Shown: positions 16,910-25,099 of the stretch, piece by piece | How the letters are laid out: every line of letters starts with the position of its first letter | How positions within the stretch are numbered: the first letter of the stretch is position 1 | Assembly: GCF_039526245.1 (NCBI RefSeq) | Contig: NZ_BAAAIV010000006.1 | Span: forward strand, 1-64,000 | Length of the DNA stretch: 64,000 nt | DNA from: Arthrobacter_H rhombi | Lineage (GTDB): Bacteria; Actinomycetota; Actinomycetes; Actinomycetales; Micrococcaceae | Direction of reading: 5' to 3' | Position numbers and translations under genes: made by a program | Notes under the pieces: generated by a model | Database searches by the model: none | Told to the model about the DNA's origin: nothing | Seen by the model: the letters and a program-made list of their open reading frames with translations, nothing else

Positions 16910-17266
16910 ATGGGCAAGATCAGATTGCAGCGGGCCTACGAGGCACCCAACGGCGGATACCGGATCCTGGTCGATCGGCTGTGGCCGCGCGGCGTCGCGA
17001 AGGAGGACGCCGAACTCGACGAGTGGGCCAAGGACGTGGCACCCTCCCAGGAGCTGCGCACGTGGTTCAACCACCGGGACCACCGGTTCGAGGAATTCCG
17101 TGAGCGCTACGTGGCCGAACTGGAGGACGGTCCGGGGACGGAGGCGGTCGAGCGGCTGATGGAGCTCGCCAAGGAACATGACGATGTGGTGCTGGTGTAT
17201 TCCACCAAGGACGAGGAGCACAACAACGCCGTCGTCCTGCTGGAGTTCCTGGACGAAAACATCTAG
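16910..17266 (+). CDS. DUF488 family protein (YeaO-like)
   Basis: The 118-aa protein matches the DUF488 family. Signatures are VDRLWPRGVAKEDAELDEWAKD near the N-terminus (quoted in two parts: VDRLWPRG, LDEWAKDVAPS) and LVYSTKDEEHNNAVVL at the end. Family function is not established. It diverges from valS with 117 bp between the starts, so the two promoters lie back to back. Confidence 0.85.
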   Translation: MGKIRLQRAYEAPNGGYRILVDRLWPRGVAKEDAELDEWAKDVAPSQELRTWFNHRDHRFEEFRERYVAELEDGPGTEAVERLMELAKEHDDVVLVYSTKDEEHNNAVVLLEFLDENI

Positions 17267-17336
17267 CCGGGGGACCAGGGGCCGGGAATGTGACGTCCGG
17301 GTGCGCTCGTGAGCCGTCCGTGATTAGGGTGGTGCC

Positions 17337-18101
17337 ATGACTTCTACACCGCAACAGCACCAGCACACAGCAGTCGTCACCGGCGCGAGCACCGGGATCG
17401 GCGAGGCCACGGCCCGCATGCTCGCCCAGCAGGGATGGACCGTTTATGCGGTCGCCCGCCGCGCGGATCGTCTCGAGGCCCTGGCCGACGGCAGCGGCAT
17501 CATCCCGGTGCCCGCCGACATCACCGAGGACGACGACGTGGCACGGCTCCTGGCCACGGTCACCGAAGGGGGTGGCATCGATACGCTGGTCAACATTGCC
17601 GGCGGCGCACGCGGCGTCGACTACATCGCCGATGCGAAGACCGAGGACTGGGAGTGGATGTACCGGGTCAACGTCCTGGGCACCATGAAGATCACCCGCG
17701 CGTTCCTGCCCATGCTGCGCGCCCACGGGGAAGGCACTGTGCTGAACCTGACCTCCAGCGCAGGACTCGCCGGGTACGAGGGCGGCGCCGGCTACAACGC
17801 CGCCAAGTTCGCCGAACGCGGCATGACCCAGGCGCTGCGGCTGGAAGAGGTCAGCAACAACATCCGGGTCATCGAGATCCTGCCCGGCTTGGTCCACACC
17901 GAGGAATTCTCGTTGAACCGTCTGGGGGACCAGTCAGCAGCCGACAAGGTCTATGCCGGGGTTCAGAAGCCGCTGACAGCCGATGATGTGGCGGAGGTCG
18001 TCGTCCACTCGATCACGCTGCCGCACCACGTCAACCTGGACGAGATCGTCATCCGCCCGGTGGCCCAGGCGGCCAACCACAAGATCATCCGCTCCAGCTG
18101 A
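17337..18101 (+). CDS. Short-chain dehydrogenase/reductase
   Basis: The 254-aa classical SDR has the nucleotide-binding TGASTGIG near residue 17, NIAGG, catalytic Ser in LTSSAG and the YNAAK (YxxxK) motif. Arg residues after the second strand (VARRADRLE) indicate NADP preference. The closest recognised type is the YdfG-like group that oxidises 3-hydroxy acids such as serine, suggested by the C-terminal NLDEIVIRP segment; the substrate cannot be fixed. It stands alone 71 bp after the DUF488 gene. Confidence 0.88.
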   Translation: MTSTPQQHQHTAVVTGASTGIGEATARMLAQQGWTVYAVARRADRLEALADGSGIIPVPADITEDDDVARLLATVTEGGGIDTLVNIAGGARGVDYIADAKTEDWEWMYRVNVLGTMKITRAFLPMLRAHGEGTVLNLTSSAGLAGYEGGAGYNAAKFAERGMTQALRLEEVSNNIRVIEILPGLVHTEEFSLNRLGDQSAADKVYAGVQKPLTADDVAEVVVHSITLPHHVNLDEIVIRPVAQAANHKIIRSS

Positions 18102-18154
18102 TCCGGGGCACGGCGCGTCCATCCCCGCCCCCTCTCATCCGTTAGACTGGGGGC

Positions 18155-18403
18155 ACCAGCTATGACCCGGCCATCACCGGCGAGCTTCCGGAAGAACGGT
18201 CCGCACTTGCGGACCCAGTAGAACCGGGCGGATGGGCGCGTCAGAGCCCGCAGAGCGGTTCGTGCAACGCGTCCTCCGGGACCGGCGCGCGGACAAGCGG
18301 GGTGGTACCGCGAACACCGGCGACCGAGCGCCGGGAATCGTCCCCGCATCGAGACGAGACGGCGCGGAGAACCCGCGCCCCACCGATGCGAGGACAGCCG
18401 CTG
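18155..18403 (+). promoter_or_regulatory. T-box riboswitch leader of ileS (ultrashort stem I)
   Basis: The ~250-nt leader carries the conserved T-box bulge sequence GTGGTACCGCG (18302-18312), which pairs with the tRNA acceptor end. At the 5' end TATGACCCGG-CCATCA-CCGG forms the short stem I loop of actinobacterial ileS T-boxes, with an ATC (Ile) specifier at 18173-18175. A TAGACT -10 lies at 18143-18148. The ileS ribosome site AGGA (18391-18394) is close after the T-box and could be sequestered by upstream GC-rich sequence; no T tract is present, pointing to translational control by uncharged tRNA-Ile. Confidence 0.9.
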
Positions 18404-21400
18404 ATGAGCATGTATCCCAAGGCCTCCACAGATCCCCAGGGCGTGACGCCCACGTCACCGCGTTTCCCCGAGATCGAGGAACGCGTCCTGAAGTACTGGC
18501 AGGACGACAACACCTTCCAGGCTTCCATCGACGCGCGTCCGGCCGGCAAGGACGGCTCCAACGAGTTCGTCTTCTACGACGGCCCTCCCTTCGCCAACGG
18601 CCTGCCCCACTACGGGCACCTGCTCACCGGCTACGTCAAGGACCTCGTCGCCCGCTACCAGACCCAGCTCGGCAAGCGTGTCGAACGCCGCTTCGGCTGG
18701 GACACCCACGGGTTGCCCGCCGAACTCGAGGCGATGAAGCAGCTGGGCATGACGGACAAGAAGCAGATCGAGGCCATGGGCATCGACAAGTTCAACGATG
18801 CCTGCCGCTCCTCGGTCATGAAGTACGCCGGCGAATGGCAGGAATACGTCACCCGCCAGGCCCGCTGGGTCGACTTCGACAACGACTACAAGACGCTGAA
18901 CGTCGAGTACATGGAATCGGTGCTCTGGGCGTTCAAGCAGTTGCACTCGAAGGGCCTGACCTACAACGGCTACCGGGTGCTGCCCTACTGCTGGAAGGAC
19001 GAGACGCCGCTGTCCAACCATGAGCTGCGCATGGACGACGACGTCTACAAGGACCGCCAGGACCAGACCGTCACGGTGACCTTCGAACTGCTGCCCGGCG
19101 AGAGCGCTGCCTCCCGCGAGCTGGCCGGCACCCAGGCCATCGCCTGGACCACCACGCCGTGGACCCTGCCCACCAACCAGGCCCTCGCCGTCGGACCCGG
19201 GGTGCGCTACGCCGTCGTGCCCGTGGGCCCGAACGGGTCACCGGCAGCAGGGGAGCGGTTCCTGCTGGCCGAGGACCTCGTCGGCGCCCACGCCAAGGAG
19301 CTCGGGTACGACGACGGTGCTGCCGCGGCCGCCGCGGTCACCACCACCTACGCAGGCACCGAACTCGAGGGCATCGGCTACCGCCGCCTCTGGGACTACT
19401 TCGCCGACGCCGACACCTATGGGACCGGCAATGCCTGGAAGATCCTCGTCGCCGACTACGTCACCACCACCGACGGCACCGGCATCGTCCACCAGGCGCC
19501 CGCCTACGGTGAAGAGGACCAGAACATCTGCGAGGCCAACGGCATCCCCGTGGTCCTCTCGGTGGACGAGGGCGCCAAGTTCCTGCCCTTGTTCGCCAAC
19601 GGCCCGCTGGCAGAAATCGCCGGCGTGCAGGTCTTCGACGCGAACAAGGCCATCACCCGGGTGCTGCGCGAATCGGGCCGGCTGCTGCGCCAGGCCAGCT
19701 ACGTGCACTCCTACCCGCACTGCTGGCGCTGCCGCACCCCGCTGATCTACCGCGCCATCTCCTCCTGGTACGTCGAGGTCACCGCGTTCAAGGACCGGAT
19801 GACGGAACTGAACCAGGAGATCAACTGGATCCCGTCCAACGTCAAGGACGGCCAGTTCGGCAAGTGGCTGGCCAACGCGCGCGACTGGTCCATCAGCCGC
19901 AACCGCTACTGGGGCAGCCCCATCCCCGTGTGGGTCTCGGACAACCCGGACTTCCCGCGCACCGACGTCTACGGTTCGCTCGCCGAGATGGAGGCCGACT
20001 TCGGTCGCCTGCCGGTGGACAACGACGGCCAGGTGGACCTGCACCGCCCGTTCATCGACGAACTGACCCGGCCCAACCCGGATGACCCCAGCGGCGCCTC
20101 CACCATGCGCCGCGTCGAAGACGTGCTCGATGTCTGGTTCGATTCCGGCTCCATGCCCTACGGCCAGGTGCACTACCCGTTCGAGAACGGCGAATGGTTC
20201 GACACCCACAACCCCGCGGACTTCATCGTCGAGTACATCGGGCAGACCCGCGGCTGGTTCTACATGCTGCACATCCTCTCCACCGCTTTGTTCGACCGTC
20301 CGGCCTTCCGCAACGTCATCAGCCACGGCATCGTCCTCGGCTCCGACGGGCAGAAGATGTCCAAGTCGCTGCGCAACTACCCGGATGTCACCGAGGTCCT
20401 GGACCGTGACGGCTCCGACGCCATGCGCTGGTTCCTGATGTCCAGCCCCATCCTGCGCGGCGGCAACCTGGTGGTCACCGAACAAGGCATCCGTGACGGC
20501 GTCCGCCAGGTGATCCTGCCGCTGTGGAACGTGTACAGCTTCTTCACCCTCTACACGAACTCAGCGAACGGCGGGGCCGGGTACGAGGCGAAGCTGCGCC
20601 ACGACGGCTACACCGACCCGCTGGATACCTACCTGCTCGCCAACACCGGCGCCCTGGTCTCCGAGGTCGGGGCCCGGTTGGACGACTACGACGTCTCCGG
20701 TGCCTGCGACGCGCTGCGCTCCTACCTGGACATGCTCACCAACTGGTACGTCCGGCGCAGCCGCGACCGCTTCTTCGCCGAGGACACCGACGCGTTCGAC
20801 GCCCTGTACACCGCGCTCGAGGCGCTCTGCCGGGTGGCAGCCCCGCTGCTGCCGTTGGTGGCCGAGGAGATCTGGCGTGGCCTCACCGGGGGCCGCTCGG
20901 TGCACCTGACCGACTGGCCCGCAGCGGACGCCTTCGGTGAGGACGCCGGGCTGGTCGAGCGCATGGACCTCATCCGGCAGATCTGCTCCACGGGTTCGAG
21001 CCTGCGCAAGGCAGCGAAGCTGCGGGTGCGACTGCCCCTGCAGCAGCTCACCGTCGTCGTCCCCGGCGCTGCCACCCTGGAATCCGGTGCCGACACGATC
21101 GCCGAGGAGCTGAACCTGCGCCACGTGCGCCTGGTCGATGCGGCGGACGCCTCCCCGGAGGAGTTCGGGATCGAGCAGAAGCTCGTCGTCAACGCGCGCG
21201 CCGCCGGACCGCGCCTGGGCAAGAACGTCCAGGTCGCCATCAAGGGCTCCAAATCAGGGGACTGGTCGCTCACCGATGGCGTCGTCACCTCCGGCGGGTT
21301 GGCCCTGGAACCGGGCGAATACACGCTCGAGACCGTGGTCTCCGACGGGCACGACGGCGGATCCACCGCGGTCTCGATGCTCCCGGGCGGCGGGTTCGTG

Positions 21401-21661
21401 GTCCTGGACACCGAGCTGACGGACGAGCTGGAGGCCGAGGGCACCGCCCGCGACATGGTCCGCGCCATCCAGCAGGCCCGCAAGGACGCCGAACTGCAGG
21501 TCAGCGACCGCATCCGCACCACCATCAGCGCACCCCAGGACGTCATCGACGCCCTGCACGCCAACGCCGAACTGGTGCGCCGCGAAACCCTGACCGTCGA
21601 CCTGGAACTCGTTCCGGGCGACGTCGACACCACCATCTCCGTAGAACGGACGGTTTCCTGA
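18404..21661 (+). CDS. ileS: Isoleucyl-tRNA synthetase
   Basis: The 1085-aa class I synthetase charges tRNA-Ile and edits Val. The HIGH motif is HYGH (GLPHYGHLLTG), KMSKS occurs as QKMSKSLRN, and the CP1 editing domain lies between, including the GTGIVHQAPAYGEEDQ segment. The C-terminal anticodon domain is of the long type with an added DUF5915-like tail. ATG 18404 is chosen because AGGA lies 9 nt upstream; a second ATG two codons later is possible. The gene sits behind a T-box leader and is joined to folC with no spacer (TGAATG). Confidence 0.97.
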   Translation: MSMYPKASTDPQGVTPTSPRFPEIEERVLKYWQDDNTFQASIDARPAGKDGSNEFVFYDGPPFANGLPHYGHLLTGYVKDLVARYQTQLGKRVERRFGWDTHGLPAELEAMKQLGMTDKKQIEAMGIDKFNDACRSSVMKYAGEWQEYVTRQARWVDFDNDYKTLNVEYMESVLWAFKQLHSKGLTYNGYRVLPYCWKDETPLSNHELRMDDDVYKDRQDQTVTVTFELLPGESAASRELAGTQAIAWTTTPWTLPTNQALAVGPGVRYAVVPVGPNGSPAAGERFLLAEDLVGAHAKELGYDDGAAAAAAVTTTYAGTELEGIGYRRLWDYFADADTYGTGNAWKILVADYVTTTDGTGIVHQAPAYGEEDQNICEANGIPVVLSVDEGAKFLPLFANGPLAEIAGVQVFDANKAITRVLRESGRLLRQASYVHSYPHCWRCRTPLIYRAISSWYVEVTAFKDRMTELNQEINWIPSNVKDGQFGKWLANARDWSISRNRYWGSPIPVWVSDNPDFPRTDVYGSLAEMEADFGRLPVDNDGQVDLHRPFIDELTRPNPDDPSGASTMRRVEDVLDVWFDSGSMPYGQVHYPFENGEWFDTHNPADFIVEYIGQTRGWFYMLHILSTALFDRPAFRNVISHGIVLGSDGQKMSKSLRNYPDVTEVLDRDGSDAMRWFLMSSPILRGGNLVVTEQGIRDGVRQVILPLWNVYSFFTLYTNSANGGAGYEAKLRHDGYTDPLDTYLLANTGALVSEVGARLDDYDVSGACDALRSYLDMLTNWYVRRSRDRFFAEDTDAFDALYTALEALCRVAAPLLPLVAEEIWRGLTGGRSVHLTDWPAADAFGEDAGLVERMDLIRQICSTGSSLRKAAKLRVRLPLQQLTVVVPGAATLESGADTIAEELNLRHVRLVDAADASPEEFGIEQKLVVNARAAGPRLGKNVQVAIKGSKSGDWSLTDGVVTSGGLALEPGEYTLETVVSDGHDGGSTAVSMLPGGGFVVLDTELTDELEAEGTARDMVRAIQQARKDAELQVSDRIRTTISAPQDVIDALHANAELVRRETLTVDLELVPGDVDTTISVERTVS

Positions 21662-23023
21662 ATGAGCCCCGAACACGACGCCTTCTCGGTCGAGAGCGTG
21701 TACGCCGAACTCCTCGGCCGTGCACCGGAGAACAAAATGGAACCGCGCATGGAGCCGATGTTCCGGGCCATGGAGATCCTCGGCGAGCCCAACAAGGCGA
21801 TGCCGATCATCCACGTGACCGGGACCAACGGCAAGACCTCCACCGCGCGGATCATCGAGGCCCTGCTGCTGGCCCACGACCTGCGCGTGGGCCGGTACAC
21901 CAGCCCGCACCTGTCCAGCGTCACCGAACGCATCAGCCTGGACGGGGCACCGGTCCCGGATGAGGTGTTCGTGCGCATCTGGGACGAGATCCGCCCCTAC
22001 CTGGCCATCGTCGACGCCGAACTCGACGAACAGGGCCAGAACCCGCTGACGTACTTCGAGGCGCTGACCATCCTGGGCTACGCCATCTTCGCCGACGCAC
22101 CCGTGGATGTCGCGGTGGTCGAGGTCGGGCTCGGCGGCATCACCGATGCGACCAACGTCGGTGACGGGCAGGTCTCCGTGGTCACCCCGATCTCGCTGGA
22201 CCACACCGACCTGCTCGGTGACACCATCCATGACATCGCCCTGGAAAAGGCGGGCATCATCAAGCCCGGTGGCTTCCTGGTGTCCGCCGCCCAGGAGCCA
22301 GAGGGCGCCCAGGTGCTGCTGGAAACCGCCCGCGAGCTTCAGGTCCCCTTCCGTTTCGAGGGGGTGGAATTCGGCGTGGAATCGCGCACCCTCGCCGTCG
22401 GCGGGCAGACCGTGACCATCCAGGGCCTGGCCGGGCGTTACCAGGAGCTGGCCCTGCCGCTGCACGGCGCCCACCAGGCGCAGAACGCAGCGGTCGCCGT
22501 CGCCGCCATGGAGGCGTTCCTCGGCGGCGGGGAGACCGCCCTGAACGAGGACCTGGTCCGCCAGGGCTTCGAGGCCGTCTCCAGCCCCGGCCGGCTGGAA
22601 CTGGTCCGCTCGGCGCCGACCATCCTCGTCGACGCCGGCCACAACCCCGCGGGGCTGAAGGTCTCCGCCGACGCGGCCAAGGAGGCCTTCGGCTTCAGCA
22701 CGCTGGTGCTGGTCGTGGGAATCCTGGCCGAAAAGGACGCGCCGGCCATGCTCGAGATGCTGTACACGCAGTACGGTGACCTGGTCCAGGACCTCTGCCT
22801 GACCGAGTCCACCTCCCCGCGGGCCATCCCGGCCGGCGAACTGGGCGAAATGGCCCTGCGCGCCGGATTCAAGGAGCAGGACCTGTACATCACCGAACGC
22901 CTCGACGACGCCCTGGAATGGGCCGTCGGACGCGCCGAGGCCACCGAGGACCTGGCCGGTGGCGTCCTGGTCACCGGGTCGATCACCCTGGTCGGCGAAG
23001 CACGCACCCTGTTAGGAAAGTAA
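21662..23023 (+). CDS. folC: Bifunctional folylpolyglutamate / dihydrofolate synthase
   Basis: The 453-aa Mur-ligase-type enzyme adds glutamate to dihydropteroate and folates. The P loop GTNGKTS is near residue 57; the family motifs TSPHL and NPLTYFEALT follow, and the ADP/substrate domain contains DAGHNPAG. The ATG directly follows the ileS stop, so translation is coupled and folate metabolism is co-expressed with ileS under the T-box. Confidence 0.96.
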   Translation: MSPEHDAFSVESVYAELLGRAPENKMEPRMEPMFRAMEILGEPNKAMPIIHVTGTNGKTSTARIIEALLLAHDLRVGRYTSPHLSSVTERISLDGAPVPDEVFVRIWDEIRPYLAIVDAELDEQGQNPLTYFEALTILGYAIFADAPVDVAVVEVGLGGITDATNVGDGQVSVVTPISLDHTDLLGDTIHDIALEKAGIIKPGGFLVSAAQEPEGAQVLLETARELQVPFRFEGVEFGVESRTLAVGGQTVTIQGLAGRYQELALPLHGAHQAQNAAVAVAAMEAFLGGGETALNEDLVRQGFEAVSSPGRLELVRSAPTILVDAGHNPAGLKVSADAAKEAFGFSTLVLVVGILAEKDAPAMLEMLYTQYGDLVQDLCLTESTSPRAIPAGELGEMALRAGFKEQDLYITERLDDALEWAVGRAEATEDLAGGVLVTGSITLVGEARTLLGK

Positions 23024-23028
23024 GCACC

Positions 23029-23475
23029 ATGGCACGCATGACCAAAGCCCAACGCGAATGGCGCCCCGGCATGAAGAAGAAGCGCCGCTCCACCCGGGTG
23101 CTCTTCGCCTCCACCATCCTGACCCTGGAAGCCGGCGTCGCCCTGTTCGCGACGCTGGCGGTCTTCGGGCTGTACCGCGACACCATCAACCCGCTGCTGA
23201 TCTTCCTGGTCGGCGGCTGGATCATGGCCGTCTGCATCCTGGCCTGCGCGTTCCTCTCCAAGCCCCTGGGCTACTGGATCGGCTGGGCGGTGCAGATCAT
23301 CCTGATCCTGCTCGGCTTCGTGGACCCGTCGATGTTCATCGTGGGCATCCTGTTTGCCGCCTGCTGGTGGTACGCCGTCACGAAGGGCCGCACGATCGAC
23401 CGGGAAAACGCCCGACGGGACGCCCTGCAGGCCGAATGGGAAGCAGCGCACCCGGAGCCCGAAACCGGCCACTAG
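23029..23475 (+). CDS. DUF4233 membrane protein
   Basis: The 148-aa protein has a basic N-terminus and four predicted transmembrane helices (around residues 25-45, 55-75, 80-97 and 99-115), then a charged cytoplasmic tail. It matches the actinobacterial DUF4233 family, always located between folC and ndk; the function is unknown. The start at 23029 has AGGAAAG 8 nt upstream and lies 5 bp after folC, so it belongs to the ileS-folC operon. Confidence 0.85.
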   Translation: MARMTKAQREWRPGMKKKRRSTRVLFASTILTLEAGVALFATLAVFGLYRDTINPLLIFLVGGWIMAVCILACAFLSKPLGYWIGWAVQIILILLGFVDPSMFIVGILFAACWWYAVTKGRTIDRENARRDALQAEWEAAHPEPETGH

Positions 23476-23515
23476 ACTGGTGACCGAACCCCCACCTCTA
23501 CGAAGGAGCAACCGC

Positions 23516-23932
23516 GTGTCCACAGAACGCACCCTGGTACTGGTCAAGCCCGACGGCGTCAAGCGCCAGCTGACCGGTTCGATCCTGGCCCGTGTCGAGG
23601 CCAAGGGCTACCGCCTCGCCGAGCTCAAGCAGGTTTCCGCCACCCGCGGGATCCTCGAGGCCCACTACGAGGAGCACGCCGGCAAGCCGTTCTACGAGCC
23701 GCTCGTCGAGTTCATGCTCTCCGGCCCGGTCGTCGCCGCCATCTTCGAAGGCGAACGCGTCATCGAGGGCTTCCGCTCACTGGCCGGGACCACCGACCCC
23801 ACCACCGCAGCACCGGGCACCATCCGCGGTGACTTCGGGCGCGACTGGGGCGAAAAGGTCCAGCAGAACCTGGTGCACGGCTCCGACTCCGTCGAGTCAG
23901 CCGAGCGCGAGATCGGGATCTGGTTCTCCTAG
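23516..23932 (+). CDS. ndk: Nucleoside diphosphate kinase
   Basis: The 138-aa enzyme transfers the gamma-phosphate of NTPs to NDPs. The N-terminal TLVLVKPDGVKR and the active-site phospho-histidine in NLVHGSDS are intact. The GTG at 23516 follows GAAGGAG by 8 nt. It closes the ileS-folC-DUF4233-ndk run and is followed by a very strong hairpin. Confidence 0.97.
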   Translation: MSTERTLVLVKPDGVKRQLTGSILARVEAKGYRLAELKQVSATRGILEAHYEEHAGKPFYEPLVEFMLSGPVVAAIFEGERVIEGFRSLAGTTDPTTAAPGTIRGDFGRDWGEKVQQNLVHGSDSVESAEREIGIWFS

Positions 23933-23952
23933 CGGACCCGGAACACCCCGTA

Positions 23953-23993
23953 CGACGCCGGCCAGGCACCTTCGCGGTGCCTGGCCGGCGTCG
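23953..23993. terminator. Bidirectional terminator, ndk / VKOR
   Basis: Perfect 18-bp arms (23953-23970 and 23976-23993) with a TTCGC loop lie between two convergent genes. The core is GGCCAGGCACC and its complement. There is no long T tract; stem strength and placement support termination in both directions. Confidence 0.8.
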
Positions 23994-24037
23994 TCCTGTC
24001 TGGGGCCGGCCCGGGGGAGGGCCGGGCAGTCGCCGGC

Positions 24038-24682
24038 CTATCCGAAGAAGACGCCCGCAAAGGAGAAGAGGATCGATCCGGCGCACAGCACGATCAGCAG
24101 GACGGCGATGACCCAATGCCATTCGGCCAGGAACCGCTTCAGCCCGGCGGGCGCCGGGATGACGTCGTGGCTGATGTTGCGCGCCGTCGTGTAGACGATC
24201 AGCACGATCATCATCGCCCACACCACCATGCAGTACGGGCACAGCACGTGGATGACGTACAGGGCCTGGAACCAGAGCCAGCAGATCATCACCAGGGCCA
24301 GCGTGATGCCGGTCTGCAGGCCGATGAAGTACCAGCGCGGCAACCTGGCGCCGGCGATCAGCGTGACGCCGATGGCCACGACGACGGCGAATCCCGCCAC
24401 GCCGATGAGGGGGTTGGGGAAACCAAAGAGCTCGGCCTGGTGGGTCTGCATGACGGTGCCGCAGGAGACCCAGGGGCTGATGTCGCAGGACGTCGTGTAG
24501 TTCGGGTCCTTGTAGATCTCCAGCCGCTCCAGCGTCAGGGTGCAGGCGGCGATCCAGCTGATGAACCCGGCGATCGCGAGGATCCACCCGAAGACGCGGT
24601 CCCGGGCAAAGGCCGGCACGACGCCGGCGGCCGGGTCATCGACGACACGCTGATCGTCAGGGTGGTGGGCTTTGTGGGCCAC
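24038..24682 (-). CDS. Vitamin K epoxide reductase (VKOR) family membrane protein
   Basis: The 214-aa integral membrane protein has four to five helices and the two Cys pairs of bacterial VKOR: Cys66 and Cys74 in the loop SCDISPWVSC, and the active-site CPYC at 148-151. Bacterial VKORs reoxidise a DsbA-like partner with quinone and so drive periplasmic or extracytoplasmic disulfide formation in actinobacteria, which lack DsbB. The GTG at 24682 was chosen for a GAGGAG site about 9 nt upstream. No secreted DsbA partner lies next to it. Confidence 0.9.
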   Translation of the reverse strand: MAHKAHHPDDQRVVDDPAAGVVPAFARDRVFGWILAIAGFISWIAACTLTLERLEIYKDPNYTTSCDISPWVSCGTVMQTHQAELFGFPNPLIGVAGFAVVVAIGVTLIAGARLPRWYFIGLQTGITLALVMICWLWFQALYVIHVLCPYCMVVWAMMIVLIVYTTARNISHDVIPAPAGLKRFLAEWHWVIAVLLIVLCAGSILFSFAGVFFG

Positions 24683-25099
24683 GGGGGCACTCCTCGTAGA
24701 CGGGTCGTTGCGCACCGGCTGGTGGCAGCTTCCCCTCGATTCTAGGGTGAACGCCGGAGACTGCGATGTTCCATATGAGACAATGGCCATGGTTGTCGGC
24801 GAATCCACAGTTTGCCCTCAGCCCAACTGCAGGATTCCCGACCCGCAGCGATGAATCACCGCAGGCATCGGCGACGATGCCCACGGATGAATACCGCTGG
24901 CGGCCGCCGCAACAGAAAGCGGCTTGTCGGGACGACTGCGTTGGTTTTCCGGGCACGCCGCACCCGCCCACGTTGGTGCACCTCGGAAAATAAGAACATT
25001 GACTTCCGGGATCCGGGAGGCCCTCGAGGCCACGGATCCCGAACCGATCGCCGGCGTCCCGGCTGTGGATGGGTACTCCGGCTAGGAGTATGGCCTTCC
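24683..25099. other. Divergent intergenic region, VKOR / RNase E
   Basis: This 417-bp region contains the promoters of both genes. An 8-bp inverted repeat GGGATCCG (25008-25015) / CGGATCCC (25033-25040) could fold in the 5' leader of the RNase E mRNA, in keeping with the long leaders used for rne autoregulation elsewhere. The rne frame stays open to 24812 but encodes only Arg-rich, shadow-like sequence without a ribosome site. No gene is seen. Confidence 0.5.

Noticed and set aside
24812..25099. N-terminal extension of RNase E to 24812
   Set aside because: The in-frame stretch is Arg-rich, lacks a ribosome site at its start and reads like non-coding leader; ATG 25100 has GGAG upstream.
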